NCBI GenBank assembly: GCA_026003835.1
Contig: BPHZ01000003.1
Span: 333,655-397,654 of the forward strand
Length of the DNA stretch: 64,000 nt
Direction: 5' to 3'
Origin: Herpetosiphonaceae bacterium
GTDB lineage: Bacteria > Chloroflexota > Chloroflexia > Chloroflexales > Herpetosiphonaceae
In this document: positions 9,034 to 16,513 of the stretch, one piece after another
Layout of the letters: every line of letters begins with the position of its first letter
How positions within the stretch are numbered: the stretch's first letter is position 1
Notes under the pieces: generated by a model
What the model was told of the DNA's origin: nothing
Database searches by the model: none
What the model saw: only the letters and a program-made list of their open reading frames with translations
Program-made: the position numbers and the translations under genes

Positions 9034-9402
9034 ATGTCTGCACATCCCATCGTTCACATTGAATTCTCGGCCAAGGATCCCGAAGCAGCAGGTACATTCT
9101 ACGCTGAGCTTTTCGGCTGGCAAGTAGCATCCATGCCCGATTTCGACTATGTTACATTTAATTCGGAGGGCGGGCCTGGTGGCGGCTTTGTCAGGGTTTC
9201 TAATGAGGGACCGGTAAGCTATCGGCCGGGTGATGTGATCGCCTATATTGGGACCGATGATATCGAAGCGACGTTGGCGAAGGTTGAGGCGCTGGGCGGC
9301 AAGACCTTGCTTGGTAAGACGGAGATACCGAATATCGGCTGGTTCGCGATCTTCGCCGATCCAACCGGCAATCGTATCGGACTGTTCACTGGTAAAGGCT
9401 AA
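9034..9402 (+). CDS. VOC (glyoxalase/bleomycin-resistance fold) protein
   Basis: A 122-residue protein made of paired beta-alpha-beta-beta-beta units of the vicinal-oxygen-chelate superfamily. The start (HIEFSAKDPEAAGTFYAELFGW) matches VOC proteins of the YdcJ/CFP30-like group with early His and late Glu-type metal positions, and the C-terminal strand is WFAIFADPTGNRIGLF. Members bind a metal and diverse small molecules, and the substrate cannot be deduced. The gene has its own promoter and a strong ribosome-binding site and ends at a terminator, so it is probably monocistronic. Confidence 0.85.
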   Translation: MSAHPIVHIEFSAKDPEAAGTFYAELFGWQVASMPDFDYVTFNSEGGPGGGFVRVSNEGPVSYRPGDVIAYIGTDDIEATLAKVEALGGKTLLGKTEIPNIGWFAIFADPTGNRIGLFTGKG

Positions 9403-9431
9403 GGCGTAGAATCATCTGGCAATTGGCGCCA

Positions 9432-9470
9432 GCCCTCTTCAAGGTGTCACTTGAAGGGGGCTTTGCTTTG
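9432..9470. terminator. hairpin terminator between convergent genes
   Basis: GCCCTCTTCAAG (9432-9443) pairs with CTTGAAGGGGGC (9450-9461) around a six-base loop and is followed by a T-rich stretch on the plus strand. It lies between the VOC gene and the convergent HicB-like gene, whose last codons fall inside it. Confidence 0.7.
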
Positions 9471-9810
9471 CATTTCTCGACCACTCCAGGAGCCGCAAGC
9501 CGGCCACCACCTCCCAATAGCCCAGCGGCCGGCGATCGTCTGCAAAAAAGGCGTTGACGAGATACTCCGGATGGTTGCTGCTGGGAAAAGTGCGAAACCG
9601 CTCGACGATCTCCAGGTCGACCGGTCCATCAGGCAGAGGCAGCGAAGGGTCGTGCGCAGCTACCCAGGTAAAGTACGCTGAGACAGCACCAGGAGCACCT
9701 GCTAGCGCCTCATGTTCGCTCTTGGCTGAGCTAAAGCAGCCGGGCATGTCCAGCGCCCAGGCAATCCAGTGATGGGGCTCGATCTCCTCAATGGCGAACC
9801 GGTAATGCAT
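9439..9810 (-). CDS. HicB-like/UPF0150-fold small protein
   Basis: About 123 residues. The N-terminal half resembles the partial RNase-H fold of HicB antitoxins (MHYRFAIEEIEPHHWIAWAL, then DMPGCFSSAKSEHEAL, the MPGC-x-S-x-G-x-S-like region). The C-terminal half is unrelated to the usual HicB DNA-binding domain and no HicA toxin gene is adjacent, so an antitoxin role is doubtful. Three start codons stand in a row (GTG, ATG, ATG). The last one, at 9810, has the best spacing from AGGAGG. The stop lies within the terminator shared with the VOC gene. Confidence 0.6.
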   Translation of the reverse strand: MHYRFAIEEIEPHHWIAWALDMPGCFSSAKSEHEALAGAPGAVSAYFTWVAAHDPSLPLPDGPVDLEIVERFRTFPSSNHPEYLVNAFFADDRRPLGYWEVVAGLRLLEWSRNAKQSPLQVTP

Positions 9811-10079
9811 CATCACCTCCTGAGATTCATCTCGCCGGCTGGCTTTGGCGGCCCCTGGCCTTGGTACTATTCCTGCTGAAAGATGATAGCGCTGGTATGG
9901 TGATGGTGTGTTAAACGCGAGTATACATCGATCCCGCCAACCACTTCAACGTTGCTCCCGCACCTCTCATCGCTCTCGCCAGTCTCGCCTGCTTTTGCAT
10001 GAGCAGAAGCGAGAAGTCTCTTCGCTGGGGCGTCCTATCCCGTCGCCAGCGAGCGCTATTGCAGACAGGAGGCGATACG

Positions 10080-10592
10080 ATGGCCGTACGTCAGCTTCTC
10101 CGCGGCGCAGCAGCTGGACTTGCCGCCACCGTCCCTATGACCATAGCAATGGAGTTTATGTATCGTTATCTCCCATGGTGGCAGCGCTACTCTCTGCCGC
10201 CCGGCCAGATCACAGCTCGACTCACTCGTGCGATCGGTCTGCGCAGAAAAACCGAGCGGCGCGAGCATAATCTTCTAACGTTCCTGGGTCACTTTGGCTA
10301 CGGTGCTACCGTCGGCGCCATCTACGCCCCCATCGCGCGTAGGCTTAAGCTGCCTTCCTTACTCGGCGGAGTTGTTTATGGTCTGGCTGTATGGTTTGTC
10401 AGCTACGTGGGCTGGCTGCCCGCCTTCCATATTCTGCCGTCTGCGACCAAACAGCCAAATAAGCGCAACGCACTGATGATCACGGCGCACATCGTCTATG
10501 GAGCCTCCCTCAGTTGGCTACTGGATCAGATGCGTGAGACGAGCCGGGAGGAGGCTGAGCAACCAGCTGCGATGCGCTATGCAGGCCGCTAG
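10080..10592 (+). CDS. small inner-membrane protein (YagU/DUF1440-like)
   Basis: About 170 residues with three to four hydrophobic segments: near residues 7-27 (GAAAGLAATVPMTIAMEFMY), around GHFGYGATVGAIYAPIA, LLGGVVYGLAVWFVSYVGWL, and ITAHIVYGASLSWLLDQM. The pattern recalls the YagU/DUF1440 family of unknown function. The start at 10080 is preceded by ACAGGAGG; a longer in-frame version lacks a ribosome-binding site. The stop codon TAG forms part of the left end of the repeat element that follows. The gap from 9817 upstream to this gene shows no other clear feature. Confidence 0.6.
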   Translation: MAVRQLLRGAAAGLAATVPMTIAMEFMYRYLPWWQRYSLPPGQITARLTRAIGLRRKTERREHNLLTFLGHFGYGATVGAIYAPIARRLKLPSLLGGVVYGLAVWFVSYVGWLPAFHILPSATKQPNKRNALMITAHIVYGASLSWLLDQMRETSREEAEQPAAMRYAGR

Positions 10593-10683
10593 TGGATCAC
10601 CGTAACGATGCTGAAGAACGGGGAGGCGGCGGGGTTACGCCCCACCACACCACCCCATCCACGCTGATGTGGCCGACCACTGG
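10589..10683. repeat. MITE-like element, copy 1 (full length)
   Basis: A 95-bp element with imperfect inverted ends (CTAGTGGATCACC at the left, GACCACTGG at the right) and a central GGGG/CCCC hairpin (GGCGGGGTTACGCCCC). It aligns end to end with the element at 62467-62566: both share GTGGATCAC, CGATGCTGA and a right end of the form ATGTGG-n-n-GACCACT-n-G. Its left CTAG includes the stop codon of the preceding gene. Confidence 0.7.
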
Positions 10684-10741
10684 TATATCGGCAGGGCAGC
10701 GAGTCTGACTATTTGAAGCCATAGGTTCCTGGAGGGGAACG

Positions 10742-11038
10742 ATGAAAGCGACTACGTTCTGGTGGCTTATGCTGGCTATTGCTCTAGCTGTCGTCGGTGT
10801 CGTTGCGGGGCTGTTGGGGTTGATCATCAGAGCGGCCCAGCGTGTTGACGAGCACGCTGCGGCGATTTGGGTGGCCGGCAAACAGATCGCGGGCAATACG
10901 GTTTCAATCTGGATGTTGGAAAAAACCAACGAACAGGTCGCGCGGATGCTGGAGTCAACCCGCTCGCTTGAGCGAACCGCCGCCTCAATTGATGAGAAGC
11001 TACACGGGCTTGCGGTTGCCAGTCGGGAGAGGGGGTGA
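10742..11038 (+). CDS. small one-TM helical protein 1 of the hydrogenase operon
   Basis: 98 residues: a strong membrane helix at residues 6-29 (FWWLMLAIALAVVGVVAGLL) and then a predicted continuous amphipathic helix to the end, with no cysteines. It shares the block ESTRSL-x5-S-x3-KL-x2-LA with the third small protein downstream, so the two are paralogues. The ribosome-binding site is GGAGGGG. It is the first of four tandem genes of the same design directly before the hydrogenase small subunit. I recognise no family. A membrane anchor or stalk for the hydrogenase is inference, by analogy with the coiled-coil subunit HucM of the mycobacterial Huc hydrogenase. Confidence 0.75.
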   Translation: MKATTFWWLMLAIALAVVGVVAGLLGLIIRAAQRVDEHAAAIWVAGKQIAGNTVSIWMLEKTNEQVARMLESTRSLERTAASIDEKLHGLAVASRERG

Positions 11039-11041
11039 GTT

Positions 11042-11347
11042 ATGCGTCTGCTCCGCACCCTGACACTGGTGTACGCCGCGGTTTTGGCATCGGCTCTGGT
11101 CGCAAGTCTGTTGGCTATCTGGACCTATCTCCAGCGCATTGCCGGTGCTCTGGGCAAAGTAGTGGCGTCGATGGCGGCAGTACGGGATGCTACAGGGCCG
11201 CTCGGCGAGTATCTGGAGCCGCTCGACGCTGCCATACACGATAGCGCCGAGGAGCTGGCAAAAGCCGAGGAGGGCCTCGCGCTTGCAGAGGAGCGGTTGG
11301 GGGTGATCGCGGGGACGCATCGCCCGGCAGAGTCCGCACGTTCCTGA
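11042..11347 (+). CDS. small one-TM helical protein 2 of the hydrogenase operon
   Basis: 101 residues with a membrane helix at about residues 7-28 (TLVYAAVLASALVASLLAIW), then an Ala/Glu-rich helix (AEELAKAEEGLALAEERL) likely to form a coiled coil, and a short polar tail. It starts three bases after the stop of the previous small gene, with GAGAGGGGG upstream, so the genes are tightly cotranscribed. Its sequence differs from proteins 1 and 3 but the architecture is the same. No known domain was recognised. Confidence 0.75.
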   Translation: MRLLRTLTLVYAAVLASALVASLLAIWTYLQRIAGALGKVVASMAAVRDATGPLGEYLEPLDAAIHDSAEELAKAEEGLALAEERLGVIAGTHRPAESARS

Positions 11348-11365
11348 AAGATGCGGGAGGTGGCG

Positions 11366-11671
11366 ATGCGCTGGGAGATACGCGTTATGTGGTCGATTGG
11401 GCTGATTGGAGCACTGTTTGCCACAGCGATTATTTTGAAGGAAGTAGCGCTTGTGTTGCGCGAGCTCAAAGGCATCCAACGGCTTGCTGAGGCTATCAGG
11501 GAAGCCGCGGCAGGGGTGGAAGCCAATCTATCGGCTATCGCGAAGCTGGCGCAGCTCGAGGAGCCGGTGCGCGGTTTCTACGAATCGACCAGATCGCTCT
11601 CCGCGGCCACAACCTCTGTTGGGCAAAAGCTGGATACGCTGGCTGCCGGGGCTGGTGAGCAGGGAGGCTGA
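11366..11671 (+). CDS. small one-TM helical protein 3 of the hydrogenase operon
   Basis: 101 residues: a membrane helix at about residues 8-30 (MWSIGLIGALFATAIILKEV), then a long amphipathic helix containing YESTRSLSAATTS and KLDTLA. These match the equivalent block of protein 1 and indicate duplication. ATG at 11366 is preferred over 11351 because GGGAGG stands at the right distance. The gene precedes the fourth small gene with one base between stop and start. No enzymatic motif is visible. Confidence 0.75.
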   Translation: MRWEIRVMWSIGLIGALFATAIILKEVALVLRELKGIQRLAEAIREAAAGVEANLSAIAKLAQLEEPVRGFYESTRSLSAATTSVGQKLDTLAAGAGEQGG

Positions 11672-11672
11672 G

Positions 11673-11963
11673 ATGCGACTCCAGATGATCCTCTCTATCC
11701 TGGCAGGCTGGGGGCTGCTGGGAGTTCTTATTGCCGGGCTGGGTTTAATCTTCCAAACACTCCAACGTATTCGCCGCTCGCTTGAGCAGATCGCCGTGGG
11801 TGTGCGGGCTATTGAGCAACAGACGTCCTTGCTTGGCACGCGGGCGGAGGCTCTTACCCTCACGCTCAGCAGAGCAGCGGAGACGGCTGATGCAGCAGCC
11901 GGGCATCTGGTCGATGTGGAGCGCGATCTCGACATCGCGGCGCCGGCGCTGCGGCGTCGCTGA
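11673..11963 (+). CDS. small one-TM helical protein 4 of the hydrogenase operon
   Basis: 96 residues with a membrane helix at residues 6-27 (ILSILAGWGLLGVLIAGLGL) and an amphipathic helix after it (LQRIRRSLEQIAVGVRAIEQQ), ending in a basic stretch. It lacks the ESTRSL block of proteins 1 and 3 and may pair with protein 2, which would fit duplication of a two-gene unit. The hydrogenase small subunit begins 17 bases after its stop. It is probably part of the same membrane scaffold as the other three; this is inference. Confidence 0.75.
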   Translation: MRLQMILSILAGWGLLGVLIAGLGLIFQTLQRIRRSLEQIAVGVRAIEQQTSLLGTRAEALTLTLSRAAETADAAAGHLVDVERDLDIAAPALRRR

Positions 11964-11980
11964 TAAGGAGGGGGAGGGCT

Positions 11981-13426
11981 ATGCCTGAGCAGATGGTGAC
12001 GACAGCTATCCTGGGCCGGATCGACCGGCCTGTGGAAGGAGAGATAAGCCGCACGATGCCCGACCAGGTCGGCAACGTGGCAGGTGCGACAACAGAAGAG
12101 CTCTCCGAGCGGCTGATCCAGACGACCGGCCGGGGTATCATGCCTGGTCCGCTTGAGAAGGTGATGGTCTTCTGGCTCAGCGGTATGGGCTGCGACGGCT
12201 GTACCATCGCGACCCTTGGCGCCACCGAGCCATCGGTAGAAGAGCTGCTTATCGGCGCGCTCCCCGGTATTCCTACGGTGGTACTGCACCACTACGCCGC
12301 CTCGATTGAGTCGGGCGACCATTTTACCCACAGCCTGGAGCAGGCGGAACGTGGCGAGCTGGATGCGCCGTATGTGATCGTTTACGAGGGGTCGATCCCC
12401 GACGAGAACTTGACCGTTTACGGCGAGCCCTGGGCCGCAGAGGGGTCGCTGCCGACCTGGGCCCCGGCCGATGTACGCCGGCGGATCCCGACGGCTGAAT
12501 GGGTGCGGCGACTTGCGCCGGGAGCCGCGGCGGTTATCGCTATTGGCACCTGCGCAACCTGGGGCGGCATCCCCGCCGCCGACGGCAACCCAACCGGAGC
12601 CATGAGCGTGATGGATTTTCTGGGTAAGGAATACCGCAGCGCCTATGGCTTGCCGGTGATCAATGTTCCCGGCTGTGCGCCGATTGGCGATAATTTCACC
12701 GAAACCGTTGCCGTGCTTCTACTATTCCTAAATCGGCAGACGCCGCTTCCCGAATTTGATGAGTTGGGCCGCCCTGCCTGGCTCTTCTCCGAAACGGTTC
12801 ACCGGCATTGCCCACGGGCCGGCTACTATGAGGAGGGCACGTTTGCCGACGAGTACGGCGATAAAGAGTGCCTGGTCGAGGTTGGCTGCTGGGGCCCCGT
12901 CGTCAACTGCAACATTACCGAGCGCGGCGCTGTGGGCCATATGGGCGGCTGTATGGTGGCGGGTGGCCCTTGCATCGGCTGTACGATGCCCGGCTTTCCA
13001 GATAAATTTACTCCATTCTACAAGCCGCCGCCCGGCTCGCAAGTCTCTACCATGATGTCGCGGCTGGTCGGCTCGTTTGTGCGCCCGCTCAGGCGCATCA
13101 GCCAGCTTGAGCGCAACCGCGAGCCGCGCTGGAAAGAGCGGGTACCCAGCGGCTGGGCGCTGGAGTACGACACAACGACTCTGACGCATCGCACCATCGA
13201 GTTCTTCTACCACAAGCTGCAATACTTCCGCTCCGAGGAGCCGGGCCGTCAGAAGCCTGTGGAGCAGTATCGCAGCGGCTATGTGGTACCGGTCGAAGCT
13301 GCGTACGGAGAGGATTACCAGGTGCTGCCCGATCGGCGAGCCGAGCTTGCGCGACAGCGGGGCGCTCCACAGCGTCCAGAGCTTACACCGCAGGTCGAGG
13401 GCTTCAAAGCTGTGGGAGAGGAGTAG
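11981..13426 (+). CDS. hhyS: [NiFe]-hydrogenase small subunit, group 1h (Hhy)-type
   Basis: A 481-residue electron-transfer subunit carrying three Fe-S clusters. Around residue 70 it reads GMGCDGCTIA, followed by ATEPSVEELLIGALPGIPTV, the pattern of group 1h small subunits. Further conserved ligand regions are IGTCATWGGIPA, NVPGCAPIGDNFTE, the HxxCxRAGYYEEG-type segment, GCWGPVVNCN, and CIGCTMPGFPDKF. There is no Tat signal, as in Hhy/Huc enzymes, so the enzyme is likely at the cytoplasmic face. The family usually has Asp at the second position of the first motif (CDGD); here it is Cys. The N-terminus (about 50 residues) and C-terminus (over 100) extend past the core. The ribosome-binding site is AAGGAGGGGGAGG. 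Confidence 0.92.
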   Translation: MPEQMVTTAILGRIDRPVEGEISRTMPDQVGNVAGATTEELSERLIQTTGRGIMPGPLEKVMVFWLSGMGCDGCTIATLGATEPSVEELLIGALPGIPTVVLHHYAASIESGDHFTHSLEQAERGELDAPYVIVYEGSIPDENLTVYGEPWAAEGSLPTWAPADVRRRIPTAEWVRRLAPGAAAVIAIGTCATWGGIPAADGNPTGAMSVMDFLGKEYRSAYGLPVINVPGCAPIGDNFTETVAVLLLFLNRQTPLPEFDELGRPAWLFSETVHRHCPRAGYYEEGTFADEYGDKECLVEVGCWGPVVNCNITERGAVGHMGGCMVAGGPCIGCTMPGFPDKFTPFYKPPPGSQVSTMMSRLVGSFVRPLRRISQLERNREPRWKERVPSGWALEYDTTTLTHRTIEFFYHKLQYFRSEEPGRQKPVEQYRSGYVVPVEAAYGEDYQVLPDRRAELARQRGAPQRPELTPQVEGFKAVGEE

Positions 13427-13428
13427 CC

Positions 13429-15297
13429 ATGTGTTTCCAGAATCTGCCGATCGAATTTGACGAGCAGGGCCGCGCCCGTCTGAAAGAGGGGGTAGAGGAC
13501 CCCTACTCATACCAATCGCGCGAGATCGATCGCTCGCGTGTCGAGGAGCTGCTGCGGCGGAATGGACATATCAAGGATGTCAACATCGATCCGGTTACTC
13601 GCGTCGCCGGCGCCCTGGCCTTTCATGCCGTCGTCGACTTGCAACAGCGTAAGGTCTACGAGGCCAACTCGATTGCCACGCTATTCCGCGGCTATGAAGT
13701 TATCCTCAAGGGCCGCGACCCCCGCGACGCCATGTTTATCTCCAGCCGCGTCTGCGGCGTCTGCGGCGGGGTGCACTCGGTGGCATCCTCCCTCGCCATC
13801 GAGATGGCCTTTGGTATCGCGCCGCCCCCGATGGGCCTTGTGCTGCGCAATATTCAGCTTGCTCTGGATTTTATGCTGGATAATCCGCTGCATCTCTATG
13901 TGTTGGCTGGCCCCGACTATTCGCAGGTTGTGGTCGAGCGCACCAACCCATCCCTGTGGGAGCGGGCGCAGAAGACCGAGACCCGCTACGGCGATATCCA
14001 CGGGTATCGGACCATCGCAGAGATCATGAGCGCGCTCAATCCGCTCACCGGCAAGCTCTATATCGAAGGGCTGCACGCCACAAGGCCGCCGCGCGAGGCC
14101 TATGCGCTGCTCTACGGCAAATATCCGCACCCTCAGACAGTCGTTCCCGGCGGATTATCGACCACGATCTCGCTCAAGGAGCTGAATGAAACCCATAACC
14201 GTATCGTTCGCACGATTGACTTCGCCAAGAAGGGCGTCTTTATCTGGAACGATCTCACCGATTTCTTCTATGAGGCCGACCCTAAATATAAAGAGGTTGG
14301 TTCGCGACCGAAGAACTTGATCGATACTGGGATTTGGGACGATCCCTTCGCTTATGACGGCAGCTATGAGAACTGCGATGAGTGGGGCGAACGCCGCTGG
14401 GCTACGCCAGGGGTGATCATCGACGGCGAGCTGGTGACCACCAACCTCAAGCATATCAATATGGGGCTGGAGGAGTTTGTGGAGCATTCCTTCTATGAGG
14501 ACTGGGAGAATGAGGGTGTGCGCTATCGCACCGATCCCTCGGGCAACCCGATTTCGCCAAATCACCCCTGGAATAAAGAAACAAAGCCCGCCCCTGTTCA
14601 TAAACGAAGCTGGAAGGAGCGCTATACCTGGGCCACATCGCCCCGCTGGGATCGCCAGGTGGTTGAGGCGGGCACCTACGCCCGGATGTGGATGACGGCC
14701 GCTGCCCGTAAGCTTCCGCATACCCGCTTTATGGAGGCGACGGGCACCAGCCTCAAGCTGCACGTTCCCAAGACCCTGCTTCCGGCAATGGAGCTGGAAT
14801 GGAAGATCCCTGAGGTATGGAACGCTTTTGAACGCAACCGTAACCGCGCGTACCATATTCTCTACTCCATGCTGGTCGCCTACGAAAATCTGCTGATCGC
14901 CTTCGATTTGATCAAGCAGGGCAACACCAAGACAGCCTCGCCCTACAAGGTGCCGCAAGACGAGCGTGTGGGTGTCGGCTTCTGGGGCGCCGGGCGCGGC
15001 TGGCTGACCCATCATCTGGTGATGGATAAGGGCGCGCTGGTCAACTACCAGGTCGTTACGCCTTCGACCTGGAACGCCAGCCCGAAGGATCCCTGGGGGC
15101 ATGGCGGCCCCTACGAGGAGGCAGTGATCAATACGCCAATTCTGGAGGAGTTCGACCGCCCTGAGGATTTTACCGGTATCGATATTTTCCGTGCCATTCG
15201 CTCGTTTGATCCATGCATGCCGTGCACAACACATATCTACAGCGATGAGCGGGTCATTACGCGTGAGGTGAATACGTGCGGGTGTGGGATCGAGTAG
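13429..15297 (+). CDS. hhyL: [NiFe]-hydrogenase large subunit, group 1h (Hhy)-type
   Basis: A 622-residue catalytic subunit binding the Ni-Fe(CN)2CO centre and oxidising H2. The N-terminal metal ligands are in SSRVCGVCGGVHS and the C-terminal pair in SFDPCMPCTTH. After that His a tail of about 19 residues would be removed by a maturation protease. DPVTRVAGALAFH, LFRGYEVILKGRDPRDA, GPDYSQVVVERTNP and SPNHPWNKET are features of the actinobacterial/group 1h large subunit and separate it from groups 1d and 2a. It starts two bases after the small-subunit stop and overlaps the next gene by 22 bases. Group 1h enzymes are known for high-affinity, oxygen-insensitive H2 uptake. Confidence 0.94.
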   Translation: MCFQNLPIEFDEQGRARLKEGVEDPYSYQSREIDRSRVEELLRRNGHIKDVNIDPVTRVAGALAFHAVVDLQQRKVYEANSIATLFRGYEVILKGRDPRDAMFISSRVCGVCGGVHSVASSLAIEMAFGIAPPPMGLVLRNIQLALDFMLDNPLHLYVLAGPDYSQVVVERTNPSLWERAQKTETRYGDIHGYRTIAEIMSALNPLTGKLYIEGLHATRPPREAYALLYGKYPHPQTVVPGGLSTTISLKELNETHNRIVRTIDFAKKGVFIWNDLTDFFYEADPKYKEVGSRPKNLIDTGIWDDPFAYDGSYENCDEWGERRWATPGVIIDGELVTTNLKHINMGLEEFVEHSFYEDWENEGVRYRTDPSGNPISPNHPWNKETKPAPVHKRSWKERYTWATSPRWDRQVVEAGTYARMWMTAAARKLPHTRFMEATGTSLKLHVPKTLLPAMELEWKIPEVWNAFERNRNRAYHILYSMLVAYENLLIAFDLIKQGNTKTASPYKVPQDERVGVGFWGAGRGWLTHHLVMDKGALVNYQVVTPSTWNASPKDPWGHGGPYEEAVINTPILEEFDRPEDFTGIDIFRAIRSFDPCMPCTTHIYSDERVITREVNTCGCGIE

Positions 15298-15893
15298 ACG
15301 ACGCGGCTGAACGCGAACGTGAGGCCGGTTCCAGGCAAGCCCAGGAAGCGCCGGCCCACCCACGGCGAGTCCTGATCGGCGGCGTTGGCTATCGCTGGCA
15401 TGGCGATGCCTCGCTGGGGTTGATTGCCAGCGATGAGCTGGCGCAGCTTAACTGGGAGTCGGGGATCGAGGTGAGCGATCTTGGCTATGGAGCGCTCTAT
15501 GTCGCGCAAGATCTGGCTGACGCTCAGCCGCCGTATGATCGGCTGATCCTGCTCGGCGCCGTGGAACGTGGGCGTGAGCCGGGACGTATCTACCGCTACC
15601 GCTGGAAAGGCCTGCTTCCCGATGTGAACGAGATCCAGGCGCGGATCTTCGAAGCTGGCGCTGGTGTCATCGATCTCGATCATCTTCTGGTGATCGCCCA
15701 GTTTTTCAAGGCGTTACCCGATGATGTCGTGGTCCTTGAGGTAGAACCAGTTGACGTAACGCGTGGAGAGATGCTGAGTTCCGAGATGGCGGAAATGCTC
15801 CCCGCGCTGATCGCGCTTGCATGCCAGGAGGCGCTGGCTCCTGCGCACAATCACGCGCAGCCAGCTGCTGAGTCGGATGGAGACGAGCGATGA
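15276..15893 (+). CDS. HyaD/HycI-like hydrogenase maturation protease homologue, active-site divergent
   Basis: About 205 residues with the beta-alpha fold of hydrogenase maturation endopeptidases: VLIGGVGYRWHGDASLGL near residue 32 corresponds to the family's G-x-G-N-x4-D-(D/E)-G-x-G. The usual second acidic residue, a nickel ligand in HybD, is Ala here, and the N of GN is Y. It may be an inactive, chaperone-like relative. The 30-residue N-terminal extension is charged and unconserved; GTG at 15285 is another possible start. It overlaps the large-subunit end by 22 bases and the next gene as ATGA, showing tight coupling. Confidence 0.7.
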   Translation: MRVWDRVDDAAEREREAGSRQAQEAPAHPRRVLIGGVGYRWHGDASLGLIASDELAQLNWESGIEVSDLGYGALYVAQDLADAQPPYDRLILLGAVERGREPGRIYRYRWKGLLPDVNEIQARIFEAGAGVIDLDHLLVIAQFFKALPDDVVVLEVEPVDVTRGEMLSSEMAEMLPALIALACQEALAPAHNHAQPAAESDGDER

Positions 15894-16495
15894 GCGGGGT
15901 CCAGCCAGCCGTAGGTGCCAGACGCGCCCGCAGCGCTGTGCCCGTCGCCCGGCTGCGCCTGCGCGGGAGCCCGCGGATACTGGTGGCGGGTGTTGGCAAT
16001 GTCCTGCGCGGCGATGACGGGTTTGGCCCCGCCGTGATCCGCGCCCTTGAGGATAGCGGCAGATTGCCCCGCAGCGTGCGCACAATCGAGGTGGGTATTG
16101 GTGGGATTGGGCTGGTTCAGGAGCTTATGGACGGCTACGATGCGCTGGTGTTGGTTGACGCCGTCGATCGTGGCGGCTCGCCGGGGTCACTCTATCTCCT
16201 TGAGCCGCAGGTGCCCGACCCGCTATCCATCTCGCCGCATGAACGCCGGGAGCTGGTCGCTGATATACACCAGGCAGTGCCCGGCCTGGCGCTGATGATC
16301 GCGCGCGCCGTGGGAGCGCTTCCTGCTGTGGCGCGGATCGTCGGCTGTCAGCCGGCTGTGACTGATGAGCTTTCTGTCGAGCTGAGCCCGCCTGTGCAGC
16401 AGGCGGTGCCACAGGCTGTGGAGATGATCCTGGCGCTGCTGGCGGATCTGCTTCAAGGCCGGCCGGACCAGCGGCGCCGTGCTCGATCGCGATGA
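15890..16495 (+). CDS. hydrogenase maturation endopeptidase
   Basis: A 201-residue protein of the HyaD/HycI/HybD family, which trims the C-terminal tail of the large subunit after nickel insertion. The family signature is intact: VAGVGNVLRGDDGFGPAVI at about residues 31-50, with both acidic positions present. IEVGIGGIGLVQEL and LVLVDAVDRGGSPGSLY follow, and then SPHE, a candidate third metal ligand. It is probably the working protease for the tail after DPCMPCTTH. It has a basic N-terminal leader of about 28 residues. The start overlaps the previous stop as ATGA. Confidence 0.87.
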   Translation: MSGVQPAVGARRARSAVPVARLRLRGSPRILVAGVGNVLRGDDGFGPAVIRALEDSGRLPRSVRTIEVGIGGIGLVQELMDGYDALVLVDAVDRGGSPGSLYLLEPQVPDPLSISPHERRELVADIHQAVPGLALMIARAVGALPAVARIVGCQPAVTDELSVELSPPVQQAVPQAVEMILALLADLLQGRPDQRRRARSR

Positions 16496-16513
16496 GAGGC
16501 GGCGCGTGTTGCC

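Noticed and set aside
9439..9810. HicAB toxin-antitoxin pair
   Set aside because: Only the HicB-like half is present; no HicA-type frame is adjacent on either side.
14155..15363. 402-residue open frame antisense to the hydrogenase large subunit
   Set aside because: It lies wholly opposite a strongly conserved gene, shows no family motif and owes its length to high G+C codon bias.
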